Assembly: GCF_012932425.1 (NCBI RefSeq)
Contig: NZ_JAAIII010000005.1
Location: forward strand, 62,001-126,000
Source of the DNA: Bifidobacterium oedipodis
GTDB taxonomy: Bacteria > Actinomycetota > Actinomycetes > Actinomycetales > Bifidobacteriaceae
Direction of reading: 5' to 3'
DNA length: 64,000 nt
The notes beneath the pieces are model-generated. The model saw only the letters and a list, made by a program, of their open reading frames with translations. It was not told where the DNA came from and ran no database searches. Shown one piece after another: positions 16,741 to 26,372 of the stretch. Each line of letters begins with the position of its first letter. Within the stretch, counting starts at the first letter, position 1. Both the position numbers and the translations under genes were made by a program.

Positions 16741-16933
16741 TGCGGGCCAACGCGCCATACTCGTGTTCCGGCACAGCGATGTGCGGGAACGAAGTCGCTG
16801 GGCCACAAGCCATTTCTCGTTTTCTTCCCGCTGCCAATTCCGCTGCGCCCTAGCCGTTATCGTGCGCTTATCTATCATGCGCACAGCCGCACTGGGGTTA
16901 TTCTGCGGTCATAATTGGGAAGAGAAAACAACA

Positions 16934-18238
16934 ATGTCTGCAAGCGTATCTGCTGCAACCAAACCGGTGAAGAAGGACTCGGTTCCTGAAATCATCGCCG
17001 CCTCGATGGTGGGCACCGCCATCGAGTTCTACGACAACTACTGCTACTCCATCGCGGCCGCCAGCTACTTCGGCGCGATCTTCTTCGCGAACGTCACCAA
17101 CCCGGCGCTCGCCCAGATCATGGCATTCACCACCTTCGCGGTCTCCTTCCTCGCCCGCCCGTTCGGCTCCATGCTGTTCGGCCACTTCGGCGACAAGATG
17201 GGCCGTAAGAAGACGCTGGTTATCGCCCTGCTGACCATGGGTATCGCCACCTTCCTCGTCGGCTGCCTGCCCGGCTATGAGCAGGTTGGCGGCGTTTCCG
17301 TCATCATCCTGTGCGTGTGCCGCGCCTGCCAGGGTGTTGGCCTGGCCGGCGAATGGTCCGGTGCTGCACTGGTCGCCACCGAAAACGCTCCTGCCGCCAA
17401 GCGCGCCCTCTACGGTTCCTTCCCGAACCTTGGCGCTCCGATCGGCTTCTTCTGCGCCTACGGCCTGAACCTGCTGCTTACCACGCATATCGGTCAGGAA
17501 CAGATGGGTGCCTGGGGTTGGCGTATCCCGTTCCTCGCTTCTGTGATTCTGGTGGCCATCGGCCTGTACGTGCGTGCTCGCATGAGCGAAACCCCGGTGT
17601 TCAAGCAGGCTTCCGAAGAGAAGCGCACCTCGAAGCACCCGCTGCGCGATCTGCTGCCTTACTGGAAGGAAGTCGTGCTCGGCACGCTGGCCATGGGCGT
17701 CACCTACACGCTGTTCTACGTGCTTGGTACCTGGTCCCTTTCTTATGGTGTGAAGGGCCTTGGCTTCCAGCAGAGCGAATACTTGCTGCTGCAGATGGTT
17801 TCCGTGGTCTTCTTCGCCATCTTCATCGTGGTCTCCTGCGTGTACGCCGACAAGGTGGGCCGCAAGAAGGTGCTGTTCGTCACCACCGCTGCCACGTTCG
17901 TGTTCAGCTTCTTCACCCCGTTCCTGCTCGTGCACTCCGCCAGCCACATTCTGATCTTCCTGTGCATCGGCTTCGTGCTGATGGGCGGCCTGTTTGGCCC
18001 CTGCGGCGCTTACCTGCCTGAGCTGTTCCCGGTGCACGTGCGCTACTCCGGCGCTGGCCTGAGCTACAACCTCGCCGCCATCTTCGGTGGCGCGTTCGCT
18101 CCGACCATCGCCCAGGCGCTGGTCAACTCCAAGTTCGGCGTTGCCGGTGTGGGCTGGTACATGGCTGTGATGGCCGCCGTCGCCCTGCTCGCCCTGTTCC
18201 TGATCAAGGAAAGCAAGGACAAGGACTACACGCTGTGA
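16934..18238 (+). CDS. MHS-family MFS transporter (metabolite:H+ symporter)
   Basis: This 434-residue protein has about 12 membrane helices. VGTAIEFYDNYCY near the N-terminus, FLARPFGSMLFGHFGDKMGRKKTL (split across helix 2-3 with the MFS loop GHFGDKMGRKK), and GLAGEWSGAALVATENAP in helix 4-5 place it in the ProP/ShiA/KgtP branch. These carry dicarboxylates, shikimate, proline/betaine or similar solutes with protons. The start at 16934 gives the normal MHS N-terminus; longer readings include a hairpin. Shikimate is tempting given the nearby DAHP synthases, but substrate cannot be assigned. A terminator follows. Confidence 0.85.
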   Translation: MSASVSAATKPVKKDSVPEIIAASMVGTAIEFYDNYCYSIAAASYFGAIFFANVTNPALAQIMAFTTFAVSFLARPFGSMLFGHFGDKMGRKKTLVIALLTMGIATFLVGCLPGYEQVGGVSVIILCVCRACQGVGLAGEWSGAALVATENAPAAKRALYGSFPNLGAPIGFFCAYGLNLLLTTHIGQEQMGAWGWRIPFLASVILVAIGLYVRARMSETPVFKQASEEKRTSKHPLRDLLPYWKEVVLGTLAMGVTYTLFYVLGTWSLSYGVKGLGFQQSEYLLLQMVSVVFFAIFIVVSCVYADKVGRKKVLFVTTAATFVFSFFTPFLLVHSASHILIFLCIGFVLMGGLFGPCGAYLPELFPVHVRYSGAGLSYNLAAIFGGAFAPTIAQALVNSKFGVAGVGWYMAVMAAVALLALFLIKESKDKDYTL

Positions 18239-18314
18239 TGCGTTGCGCGTGTTAGACCGCTGTTTGTGGCCGTTGCCATAAGCGTTGGTCAGCGCACAAA
18301 CGCGTGAAGTGTTT

Positions 18315-18355
18315 ACCGTGAAACATGGGATTGCCTGTGTTTCACGGTTTTTTTA
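18315..18355 (+). terminator. Terminator after the MHS transporter
   Basis: ACCGTGAAACA (18315-18325) pairs with TGTTTCACGGT (18338-18348), followed by seven T residues. It is a textbook intrinsic terminator. Confidence 0.92.
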
Positions 18356-18528
18356 TTGCGTGACACTCAGCAGTTGCAGCAGTTACTGCAGTTGCGACTG
18401 CTATCTGTCAGCTTTCGGCCGCTGACCATGGTTCAGCAGGAGCCGATAACCATGCTGAAGATGAACAACGGTTGAACTTACGTAGTTCCAGCTGTTGGCT
18501 ACGTGTGTTGCGTTTTACGCTAGAGAAC

Positions 18529-19893
18529 ATGATGGAAATCTGGCAGATTGCGCTGATCGTGATAGTGGCCGCGCTGGTTGTGGCGTGGGCCGCCGTTATT
18601 GCGTACTCCAAGGGAAAAGCCGCCGGTCGTGCCGCCGCCGAACAGGCCGCGGCCGACGATGGCGACGCACTTAGTCTGTTCGGTGAGACTGTGCCCGTGC
18701 GCCCCACTGAACGCCGACTGATTGAAGTGATGCCCGAAGCATTGCTGGTCACCGACCGTAACGGCTTGGTGCGTTACGCCAGTCCGGGATCAGTACCCTT
18801 TGGATTGGTTGGCGGCAATCGCCTCAATTCGCGCGAAATCGAAGACATTCTGACCCAAGTTGCGTCGGATGGCGGCGGTGTGCGCGAACGTGAGGTGCAG
18901 TTGCCGATTCGGCGCAGGCCTCCCGTCCCCAGCAACGGCCGAGGTGTGGAAGCCGGGCAGTCGCTGCCGCAGAACACCCTGTATCTGCGTGTGCGCATCG
19001 GCGATCTCGACGATGATCTGTACGCCATTTTCATCAACGATGTATCCGAGCAGCGCCGTTTCGAAGCGATGCGCCGCGACTTTGTGACCAACGTGTCGCA
19101 TGAGCTGAAAACGCCGGCCGGTGCTATCTCGCTGCTCGCTGAAACCGTTACCGATGCGGCTGATGATCCGGATGCCGTGCGCTATTTCTCCGGTCGTATC
19201 TCCAAGGAATCCGCGCGTCTGATCGAACTCGTGCACCATCTTATCGACCTGCAGAAGGCCCAGAATGCGCAAGGCATTATGAATGCGCAGCGCATTTCCG
19301 CGCTTGATATTGCGCGCGATGCCATCGCCGCCAACCAGGTGCAGGCGGACGCCCGGCATGTTGACATCCGTCTGAGCGTCAACGGCAAAACGGTGCCATC
19401 AGAGGCATCAGGCGTGCAGGCGGCCCCGGCAGCTGCGGCGTCGACAGATTCGGGGGAGCAGAGGAAACAGACGGAGCCGGCGGAACAGAGCGAACAACAA
19501 ACTGCTGACGTTCAGCCAACGGACGCAGCCCCCATGATCGTTGCGGATAAGGAAGCGATTGTCACCGCCGTCAAGAATCTGGTGGAGAACGCCATCCACT
19601 ATTCCCCGGAACACACCACGGTGGCTGTGGGCGTGGCGCAAAGCGGCGACAAGGTGACGATTCGCGTGGTCGATCAGGGCATAGGCATCCCCGCCAAATC
19701 ACTCGATCGCGTGTTTGAACGCTTCTATCGTGTCGATCCGGCACGTTCGCGCGAAACCGGAGGATCCGGTCTGGGGTTGGCCATCACCAAACACTGCGTG
19801 CAGGAGAATGGCGGATCAATAGCTGTGTGGTCGCACGAGGGCGAAGGTTCAACCTTCACCATCGAACTGCCGGCCGCACCAGCAGAGGCGTAG
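18529..19893 (+). CDS. senX3: Sensor histidine kinase, SenX3/PhoR type
   Basis: This 454-residue kinase has one N-terminal membrane helix (about residues 5-25), a PAS-like sensor region (60-175), a DHp helix with phospho-acceptor His191 (NVSHELKTP), and a C-terminal ATPase with N box NAIHYSP and G boxes DQGIGIP and GGSGLGLA. It probably senses phosphate status and phosphorylates the regulator encoded 118 bases downstream. Between DHp and ATPase domains lies a roughly 50-residue Ala/Glu/Gln/Thr-rich linker, unusual for the family. Start choice is 18529 or 18532 (adjacent ATG codons). The pst operon downstream supports the phosphate role. Confidence 0.88.
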   Translation: MMEIWQIALIVIVAALVVAWAAVIAYSKGKAAGRAAAEQAAADDGDALSLFGETVPVRPTERRLIEVMPEALLVTDRNGLVRYASPGSVPFGLVGGNRLNSREIEDILTQVASDGGGVREREVQLPIRRRPPVPSNGRGVEAGQSLPQNTLYLRVRIGDLDDDLYAIFINDVSEQRRFEAMRRDFVTNVSHELKTPAGAISLLAETVTDAADDPDAVRYFSGRISKESARLIELVHHLIDLQKAQNAQGIMNAQRISALDIARDAIAANQVQADARHVDIRLSVNGKTVPSEASGVQAAPAAAASTDSGEQRKQTEPAEQSEQQTADVQPTDAAPMIVADKEAIVTAVKNLVENAIHYSPEHTTVAVGVAQSGDKVTIRVVDQGIGIPAKSLDRVFERFYRVDPARSRETGGSGLGLAITKHCVQENGGSIAVWSHEGEGSTFTIELPAAPAEA

Positions 19894-20011
19894 CGCAGTT
19901 ACACAATTACGTACTTCAAGGAAACGGAAGGCAAACAAGAAGAGAATGGCTACGATGGTGTCGGAGAATTTTGCTCTCAAGCGAACGGGAACATATCCAA
20001 GAAAGGCAACC

Positions 20012-20716
20012 ATGACACGCATCCTTATCGTAGAAGACGAGGAGTCCTACCGCGAGCCGCTGGTCTACCAGCTCACCCGCGAGGGCTATGACGTGTCTGC
20101 TGCGGCCACTGGCGAGGAAGGCCTGGAACTGTTCACCAAAGGCGGCATCGATCTGGTGCTGCTCGACCTGATGCTGCCCGGCATCGATGGCACCGCACTG
20201 TGCCGGCGTATCCGCGAACAAAGCCGCGTGCCGATTATCATGCTTACCGCCAAATCCGCCGAAATTGACAAGGTTGTTGGCTTGGAAATCGGTGCCGACG
20301 ATTATGTGACCAAACCCTATTCATTCCGCGAACTGCTGGCCCGCATTCGTGCCGTGCTGCGCCGCAACCAGGCGGTTGCCGAAGCCGCCGGTGCGCTGAG
20401 TGACGACGTGCCGCTGGTGTGTGGTGACATTGCCATGCAGGTTGGCCAGCATCAGGTCACCGTGCGTGGTGAAACCGTATTCTTCCCCTTAAAGGAATTC
20501 GAACTGCTCGAATACCTGATGCAGAACAAGGGTCGTGTGATGACGCGTCACCAGCTGATCGATCGTATCTGGGGCTCCGATTATGTAGGCGACACCAAAA
20601 CACTGGACGTGCATGTTAAGCGCGTGCGCTCCAAAATCGAAGAGGATCCGGCGCATCCGAAGTACCTGACCACCGTGCGCGGATTGGGATATAAGATCGA
20701 CGAGCCAACAGTTTGA
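20012..20716 (+). CDS. regX3: OmpR-family response regulator, RegX3/PhoP type
   Basis: This 234-residue regulator has a receiver domain with acidic pocket Glu8/Asp9/Glu10, phospho-acceptor Asp52 (LLDLMLPGIDG), Thr in MLTAKS and Lys in VTKPY. The C-terminal winged helix includes FPLKEFELLEYLMQN and LDVHVKRVRSKIE. GAAAGGCAAC precedes the ATG at 20012. Order (kinase then regulator) and the adjacent pstSCAB operon match the mycobacterial SenX3-RegX3 phosphate system. A direct-repeat PHO-box-like site is 66 bases past its stop, before pstS, and is the likely target. Confidence 0.9.
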   Translation: MTRILIVEDEESYREPLVYQLTREGYDVSAAATGEEGLELFTKGGIDLVLLDLMLPGIDGTALCRRIREQSRVPIIMLTAKSAEIDKVVGLEIGADDYVTKPYSFRELLARIRAVLRRNQAVAEAAGALSDDVPLVCGDIAMQVGQHQVTVRGETVFFPLKEFELLEYLMQNKGRVMTRHQLIDRIWGSDYVGDTKTLDVHVKRVRSKIEEDPAHPKYLTTVRGLGYKIDEPTV

Positions 20717-20781
20717 TGCCATAGCGGCATCAGGCTGATAAAAACTACGTAGCGGAGACGTAGTCGCATATATTAACAAGT

Positions 20782-20799
20782 GTTCATCTTCCGTTTACT
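20782..20799 (+). promoter_or_regulatory. PHO-box-like direct repeat upstream of pstS
   Basis: GTTCATC (20782-20788) and GTTTACT (20793-20799) are spaced 11 bases start to start. This matches the 11-base direct-repeat architecture of actinobacterial PhoP/RegX3 sites (GTTCA-type half-sites). It lies about 110-125 bases before pstS. A weaker third unit may precede it at 20771. Confidence 0.55.
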
Positions 20800-20907
20800 G
20801 ATTTCGGTCCAGCACCCCTCCACAAGCCCATAGTCTTGAATATGTCAAGAAATGAACGGGCGGCCAGAACCGCCCGAGACAGTTGATAGAGGGATTAAGA
20901 AATCATC

Positions 20908-22035
20908 ATGAACAAGAACATCCTCGTCCGCTCCCTTGCTGCCGTCTGCAGCATCGCAACGCTTGCTTCCTTGGCCGCCTGCGGCGACAACACTGCTGCT
21001 CCGGCCGCCAACTCCAACGGCTCCAGCTCCACCACGACTGCCATCTCCGGTGACTTCCAGGGTGCCGGCGCCTCCTCCCAGCAGGCCGCCGTCGAAGCCT
21101 GGATCGCCGGCTTCCAGGGCACCAACCCGGACGCCAAGATCGCCTACAACCCCTCCGGCTCCGGCGCTGGCGTGACCACCTTCCTGACCGGCGCCACCGC
21201 TTGGGCCGGCTCCGACAAGGCCCTCGCCTCCGACGAAGTCGAGCAGTCCAAGAAGGTCTGTGCCGAGGGCACCGCCTTCGATGTGCCGGTGTATGTGTCC
21301 CCGATCGCCGTGGTCTTCAACCTGAAGGGCGTTTCCGACGCGGGCAAGCACGTCAACATGGACGCCTCCACCATCGCCAAGATCTTCGACGGCAAGATCA
21401 CCAAGTGGAACGACGACGCCATTAAGTCCCAGAACCCCGACCTTGACCTGCCGGACACCCCGATCACCGTGGTGCACCGCTCCGATAAGTCCGGCACCAC
21501 CCAGAACTTCGTGAGCTACTTCAAGGATGTGGCCCCGAATGACTGGTCCTACGATCTGTCCGAAAACTGGCCGAACGAGGTCGGCCAAGGTGCCAAGGGC
21601 ACCTCTGGTGTGGTTTCCACCGTCAAGCAGGCCGATGGCACCATTGGTTACGCCGACTTCTCCGCCGTGGGCGACCTCGGCACCGTGGCCGTCAAGGTCG
21701 GTGAGAAGTACGTCGAAATCTCCGCTGAAGGCGCTGCCAAGACCATCGAGGATTCCCCGAAGGATGAGTCCGCCACCGGCGACAACCGCATCGTGCTGAA
21801 GGTCAACCACAACACCACCGTTGATGGTGCCTACCCGATCGCTCTGGTCTCCTACGACATCGTCTGCCCGGCTTACAAGGACACCAAGCAGGCCGAGTTC
21901 GCCAAGGCTTGGCTCACCTACGTGACCTCCGACGAAGGACAGAAGACCGCTCAGGATGCCGCCGGCACCGCTCCGCTGCCCAGCTCCCTGACCGCTGAGA
22001 TTTCTAAGTCCATCGAGGCCATCAAAACCAAGTGA
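20908..22035 (+). CDS. pstS: Phosphate ABC transporter substrate-binding lipoprotein
   Basis: This 375-residue lipoprotein binds inorganic phosphate outside the membrane. The signal peptide ends in the lipobox LASLAAC with lipidated Cys25, followed by a Ser/Thr/Ala-rich tether. Binding-site segments GAGASSQQAA, NPSGSGAGVTTFLTG and HRSDKSGTTQNFVSYF are typical of PstS. It begins the pst operon, preceded by the PHO-box-like site. A long 15-bp hairpin separates it from pstC and probably raises PstS output relative to the membrane parts. Confidence 0.95.
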   Translation: MNKNILVRSLAAVCSIATLASLAACGDNTAAPAANSNGSSSTTTAISGDFQGAGASSQQAAVEAWIAGFQGTNPDAKIAYNPSGSGAGVTTFLTGATAWAGSDKALASDEVEQSKKVCAEGTAFDVPVYVSPIAVVFNLKGVSDAGKHVNMDASTIAKIFDGKITKWNDDAIKSQNPDLDLPDTPITVVHRSDKSGTTQNFVSYFKDVAPNDWSYDLSENWPNEVGQGAKGTSGVVSTVKQADGTIGYADFSAVGDLGTVAVKVGEKYVEISAEGAAKTIEDSPKDESATGDNRIVLKVNHNTTVDGAYPIALVSYDIVCPAYKDTKQAEFAKAWLTYVTSDEGQKTAQDAAGTAPLPSSLTAEISKSIEAIKTK

Positions 22036-22108
22036 GCTTGAGCTCTCTGATCTGCTCTGTGCGAGTGTGAACCCTTCCCCAAAACCTAATCAACTGAACC
22101 ATCAGTTT

Positions 22109-22150
22109 CCGCTTGAGCCGCAGTCGTTTTCACGGCTGCGGCTCAAGCGG
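22109..22150 (+). terminator. Intercistronic hairpin between pstS and pstC
   Basis: CCGCTTGAGCCGCAG (22109-22123) and CTGCGGCTCAAGCGG (22136-22150) form a perfect 15-bp stem with a 12-base loop and no downstream T run. It is probably a partial terminator or an mRNA stabiliser of the pstS message. Confidence 0.7.
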
Positions 22151-22217
22151 GGGTAGGGCCCCACGTTCAAACCGGCAGTGACGAGAGACACTAAAGCCCT
22201 CACCATAAGGAGAATCC

Positions 22218-23174
22218 GTGAGTTCTCAAGACGACAAAACGATTGATCAGCCAGTCAGCGGTAAAACCGCCGACAAGGTGTTCAAAGGCGTGGCCTACGC
22301 CTGCGGCATCCTGATCCTGGTTGTGCTCGCCGCTGTATTCCTGTTCCTCTTCTTCCGCGCCTGGCCGCTGATCGGTGGCGATCAGGCCGCCAACAGCGAA
22401 ACCGTGTCCAGCTTCACCGGTGGCAAGGCCTCCAGCTTCTGGGGTTATGTCGGGCCGCTGCTGTTCGGCACTGTGCTGGTCTCCCTGCTGGCCCTGCTGA
22501 TTTCGTTCTTCGTGTCCATCGGCATCGCACTGTTTATCTCGCACTATGCTCCCAAGAAGCTCGCCACCGCGCTGAGCTATGTGGTCGATTTGCTCGCCGC
22601 TATCCCCTCGGTAATCTACGGTTTGTGGGGCGGCCTGGTGCTGGTGCCTGCAATCTATCCGTTCTGGAACTGGGTGGCCACCTATCTGGGTTGGATTCCG
22701 CTGTTCCAAGGCCCTGCTGCCAACCCGTCGCGTACGGTTGCCACGGTGGCTGTGGTGCTTGCCGTGATGGTGCTGCCGATTATCACCTCCATGTCGCGCG
22801 ATATCTTCCTGCAAACCCCGCGTCTGCATGAGGAGGCCGCTCTGGCCCTCGGTGCCACCAAGTGGGAGATGGTTAAGCTCGCCGTGCTGCCGTTCGGCAA
22901 GTCCGGTATCGTGTCCGCCTCCATGCTGGCTCTCGGCCGTGCGCTTGGTGAGACGATGGCTGTGTTGATGATTCTGTCTCCTGGACTCAACTACTCCATC
23001 AAGCTGCTGCAGGCCTCGCAGAACCAGACCATCGCTGCGAACATCGCCGCACAGTATCCTGAAGCCAACGATCTGGGCGTTTCCACGCTGATTGGAACCG
23101 GTTTGATCCTGTTCCTGATCACCTTCGTGGTCAACTACATCGCCCGTAAGATCACCGAGAAAGCGAGTGCGTGA
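22218..23174 (+). CDS. pstC: Phosphate ABC transporter permease PstC
   Basis: This 318-residue membrane protein has about six helices and the PstC hallmarks FGTVLVSLLALLIS, LAAIPSVIYGLWG and the EAA loop HEEAALALGATKWE. A GTG start at 22218 follows ATAAGGAG. It pairs with PstA to form the channel. Its stop overlaps the pstA start by one base, which implies coupled translation. Confidence 0.95.
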   Translation: MSSQDDKTIDQPVSGKTADKVFKGVAYACGILILVVLAAVFLFLFFRAWPLIGGDQAANSETVSSFTGGKASSFWGYVGPLLFGTVLVSLLALLISFFVSIGIALFISHYAPKKLATALSYVVDLLAAIPSVIYGLWGGLVLVPAIYPFWNWVATYLGWIPLFQGPAANPSRTVATVAVVLAVMVLPIITSMSRDIFLQTPRLHEEAALALGATKWEMVKLAVLPFGKSGIVSASMLALGRALGETMAVLMILSPGLNYSIKLLQASQNQTIAANIAAQYPEANDLGVSTLIGTGLILFLITFVVNYIARKITEKASA

Positions 23175-24163
23175 TGAGTGCCGTTGAGAAATCACCTATG
23201 GACGGTGCCCCGAAGATCGACTTCGACAAGTTCCGCCCTACACGTTCTGCCATCCAGCGTCGTAACGTCAAAGATTACTTTATGCGCGGCCTGATCGCGC
23301 TGGCCTTCGTCGTTGCCTGTGTGCCGCTGATTTCCGTGCTGTGGACCACCATCATCAACGGTATCAAGCGACTGAACCTGAACTTCCTGAGCTACAACAT
23401 GACCGGCGTGGTCGGCGGCAACCAGACCCCCTCCGGCGGTTACGGTGGTGTGCTGCACGCCATCATCGGTACGCTGGAAATCACGGCCGGTGCCATGATC
23501 ATCTCCATCCCGATTGGTGTGATGTGCGCCGTGTACCTGGTCGAATATTCGATTCATGGCAAGCTTGCCACCACGATTTCGCTGCTGGTGGACGTGATGA
23601 GCGGCATTCCGTCCATCGTGGCCGGCCTGTTCGCCTTCTCGATGTTCACCATCATCTTCGGGCCGGGCACCATCAATGGTTTCGAAGGCTCTGTGGCTTT
23701 GTCGCTGCTGATGCTGCCGACCGTGGTCAAATCCTGTGAGGAAATGCTCAAGATCGTGCCGAACGATCTGCGCGAAGCCTCGCTGGCTCTGGGCGTCACC
23801 AAGCAGCGCACCATCACCAAGATCGTGCTGCGCACCGCATTGCCGGGCATCGTCTCCGGTGCCATCCTCGCTATTGCACGTGTGATTGGTGAAACCGCTC
23901 CGTTGCTGATGACCGCAGGCTTCATCTCCTCCACCAACGTGAACCTGTTCTCGGGCCAGATGACCACGCTGCCGGTGTACGTCTACCAGGAGTACTCCAA
24001 GCTGAGCGCCAACTGCCCGGCCAATGCCGATGCCACCTGCGTGACCACAATCCCGATGGAACGCGCTTGGGCCGCCGCCCTCGTGCTGATCGTCATCGTG
24101 CTGCTGCTCAACCTCATCGGACGTATCGTGGCGAAGGTATTCGCCGTGAAGACCGAGCGCTGA
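23174..24163 (+). CDS. pstA: Phosphate ABC transporter permease PstA
   Basis: This 329-residue permease has about six membrane helices, [33 protein letters not shown] and the EAA loop [13 protein letters not shown], all typical of PstA. The ATG at 23174 overlaps the pstC stop; an in-frame GTG one codon earlier is less likely. pstB follows after 40 bases. Confidence 0.95.
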   Translation: MSAVEKSPMDGAPKIDFDKFRPTRSAIQRRNVKDYFMRGLIALAFVVACVPLISVLWTTIINGIKRLNLNFLSYNMTGVVGGNQTPSGGYGGVLHAIIGTLEITAGAMIISIPIGVMCAVYLVEYSIHGKLATTISLLVDVMSGIPSIVAGLFAFSMFTIIFGPGTINGFEGSVALSLLMLPTVVKSCEEMLKIVPNDLREASLALGVTKQRTITKIVLRTALPGIVSGAILAIARVIGETAPLLMTAGFISSTNVNLFSGQMTTLPVYVYQEYSKLSANCPANADATCVTTIPMERAWAAALVLIVIVLLLNLIGRIVAKVFAVKTER

Positions 24164-24203
24164 GCCGACCCGCTTTTTAGATAGAGAAATAAGGAAACAT
24201 ATC

Positions 24204-24983
24204 ATGGGACAACGTATTGACGTCAACCACGAGAACATCTACTACGGCGACTTCCTTGCCGTGGAGGATGTGAACATCAACATCGAGCCGAACAAGGTCA
24301 CCGCCTTCATCGGACCTTCCGGTTGTGGCAAGTCCACGGTGCTGCGCACGCTCGACCGTATGCACGAAATCATCCCCGGCGCTCATGTCGAGGGCGAGGT
24401 GCTGTTGGAAGGCAAGAACCTGTATGCCAAGGACGTCGACCCTGTGGCCGTGCGCCGCGATGTGGGCATGGTGTTCCAGCGCCCGAACCCGTTCCCGACC
24501 ATGTCGATTCGTGAGAATGTGCTGGCTGGTGTGCGTCTGAACAACAAGCATCTGGCCAAGTCCGACGCCGACGATCTGGTCGAGTGGGCCCTGCGTGGCG
24601 CTAACCTGTGGGAAGAAGTCAAGGATCGTCTTGACAACCCCGGCATCGGTCTGTCTGGTGGTCAGCAGCAGAGGCTGTGCATCGCCCGCGCCGTGGCCGT
24701 GCACCCGCAGGTGTTGCTGATGGATGAGCCCTGCTCCGCTCTTGACCCGATTTCGACCCTGGCCGTCGAGGATCTGATCAACGAGCTCAAGAGCGACTAC
24801 ACCATCGTGATTGTGACCCACAACATGCAGCAGGCCGCCCGTATCGCCGACTTCACCGCCTTCTTCAATCTGAAGGCCGTGGGCCAGCCGGGCCACCTTG
24901 AATACTTCGCGGACACCACCACGATGTTCAACAACCCCCAAAACGAAGAAGCCGAGCGCTACATCTCTGGACGTTTCGGCTGA
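24204..24983 (+). CDS. pstB: Phosphate ABC transporter ATPase PstB
   Basis: This 259-residue ATPase powers phosphate import. It has Walker [10 protein letters not shown] (37-45), signature LSGGQQQR, Walker [13 protein letters not shown] and the H-loop [17 protein letters not shown] precedes the start. No phoU follows in the window, unlike many pst operons. The last four codons and stop form the left arm of a perfect hairpin, and the 3' end is the seed of a tandem repeat. Confidence 0.96.
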   Translation: MGQRIDVNHENIYYGDFLAVEDVNINIEPNKVTAFIGPSGCGKSTVLRTLDRMHEIIPGAHVEGEVLLEGKNLYAKDVDPVAVRRDVGMVFQRPNPFPTMSIRENVLAGVRLNNKHLAKSDADDLVEWALRGANLWEEVKDRLDNPGIGLSGGQQQRLCIARAVAVHPQVLLMDEPCSALDPISTLAVEDLINELKSDYTIVIVTHNMQQAARIADFTAFFNLKAVGQPGHLEYFADTTTMFNNPQNEEAERYISGRFG

Positions 24984-25000
24984 TCTATCAGCCGAAACGT
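24971..25000 (+). terminator. Hairpin overlapping the pstB stop codon
   Basis: ACGTTTCGGCTGA (24971-24983) and TCAGCCGAAACGT (24988-25000) are perfect complements around TCTA. The stop TGA ends the left arm. No T run follows. Confidence 0.65.
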
Positions 25001-25240
25001 AGCGGCAGCCCGGTGGGCTGTCGCAATCGAGCTTCAGCTCGACAGGAACTTGTGCGCCGCTGTGTTGGCGGCGCTCCTTAATTGGACGTGAGGCTGATCT
25101 ATCAGCCGAAACGTAGCGGCAGCCCGGTGGGCTGTCGCAATCGAGCTTCAGTCCGACAGGAACTTGTGCGCCGTCGTATGGCGGCGCTCCTTAATTGGAC
25201 GTGAGGCTGATCCAGCCGAAACGTAGCGGCAGTCCAGTGG
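24978..25240. repeat. Two and a partial tandem copies of a 114-base unit after pstB
   Basis: Units start at 24978, 25092 and 25205, each with GGCTGAT..CAGCCGAAACGTAGCGGCAG; the first two continue nearly identically to TTAATTGGACGTGA, the third decays after about 35 bases. Each full unit contains CAGCCCGGTGGGCTG, also seen after pepC. The repeat begins in the last codons of pstB. The gap to the LacI gene (25263) holds nothing else. Confidence 0.8.
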
Positions 25241-25262
25241 CCGTATATCTCCCGAATAGAAA

Positions 25263-26321
25263 TCAGTCGCGCGTATTCCAGTCGACGGTGGTGGCGCGAC
25301 GGGTGACCTCGGCCGGCCTGACAAGTTGGGTATGCGCGGGACTGCGATCTCCTTCGAGCCGTGTGAACAGGATATCGGTCGCCGCAGTCGATAGTTGTTC
25401 AGGCAACGTGGAGATGTTGGTGACGGGGTAGGGGAAGGATTTCGCGGCCAAATCGGCGCAGTGGGCGATCAGCGACACATCCTTGCCAGGCACGATGCGT
25501 CGCTGATCCAACAGGCGGAGCACCCATTCGGTCATACGCGGTTGTCTGACGATAATCCCGAGTCGGTCATCGCGGTGGGCTAGGAGCTGATCGGCGGTTG
25601 CGGCGAAACTTGCCCAGTCGCCGGTGATGCGCGGCACAATGGAAAGTTCCAGGCCTGAACGGCTTGCCTCGTCGGCGGCGCCCGCATAGAAATCTTCAAC
25701 GAATTTATAGCCTTGCTGGGAGGCCACCATCGCGTCACCGACGATAGCGACATGGCGGTGGCCGGTCTCCGCGAGTTCCCGTACCGCCATTCGAGCCGCC
25801 TCTCGAGTGTCGAAATCGACCACGTCCAATCCCATGGCATCGTTTGGGCGGCCTATAAGCACCACCGGCATGTTGAGAGCTGCCGCGGCGGGGATGCGCT
25901 CGTCGTCGGGTTGCACATCCATGAGGATGAACGCGTCACAGATCGATTTTCCCGCCAAACGGTTGATTCCGGCGGATCCTTCGTTGGTGGTCGAGAGAAT
26001 CACGTCATAGTCGTGTTTGCGGGCCTGAGCCACAATGGTATCGATATAAGGCGTGGTTTCGTTGGCGTCAAGGGATTCATGGATTTCGACGAACAAGGAG
26101 ATGATATTCGTTTTGTTCGTGCGTAGCGTGCGTGCTCCGGCATTGGGCTGATAGTTGAGTTTGCGCATCGCCTCCTGGACTTTGCGACGCGTTGATTCGG
26201 AGACGTTGTATTTCCCGTTGATCACGAAGGATACCGTGCTTTGGGACACTCCTGCCAACGCCGCCACATCCTTGCTCGTAGGCGGGCGGTTCTGCGTGCG
26301 GGAGGCGGTATTGGCGGTCAT
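25263..26321 (-). CDS. LacI-family repressor of the GH31/ABC locus
   Basis: This 352-residue regulator has an HTH VAALAGVSQSTVSFVING near residues 19-36 and the LacI hinge YQPNAGARTL, then an effector domain. The ATG at 26321 follows AAGGA on the minus strand. It is downstream of the GH31 gene on the same strand, 51 bases away. Two nearly identical palindromes in the GH31/SBP divergent promoter are its probable operators. The inducer is likely an oligosaccharide or monosaccharide released by the GH31 or the wall-bound enzyme. Confidence 0.88.
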   Translation of the reverse strand: MTANTASRTQNRPPTSKDVAALAGVSQSTVSFVINGKYNVSESTRRKVQEAMRKLNYQPNAGARTLRTNKTNIISLFVEIHESLDANETTPYIDTIVAQARKHDYDVILSTTNEGSAGINRLAGKSICDAFILMDVQPDDERIPAAAALNMPVVLIGRPNDAMGLDVVDFDTREAARMAVRELAETGHRHVAIVGDAMVASQQGYKFVEDFYAGAADEASRSGLELSIVPRITGDWASFAATADQLLAHRDDRLGIIVRQPRMTEWVLRLLDQRRIVPGKDVSLIAHCADLAAKSFPYPVTNISTLPEQLSTAATDILFTRLEGDRSPAHTQLVRPAEVTRRATTVDWNTRD

Positions 26322-26372
26322 GTGCAATCCTTCAGTGGACTTGTGATCTTGGGATTCTTCCTGCTCTTAAGG

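Noticed and set aside
24976..25240. CRISPR array in the repeats after pstB
   Set aside because: The units are over 110 bases, adjacent without unique spacers, and derive from the pstB end.
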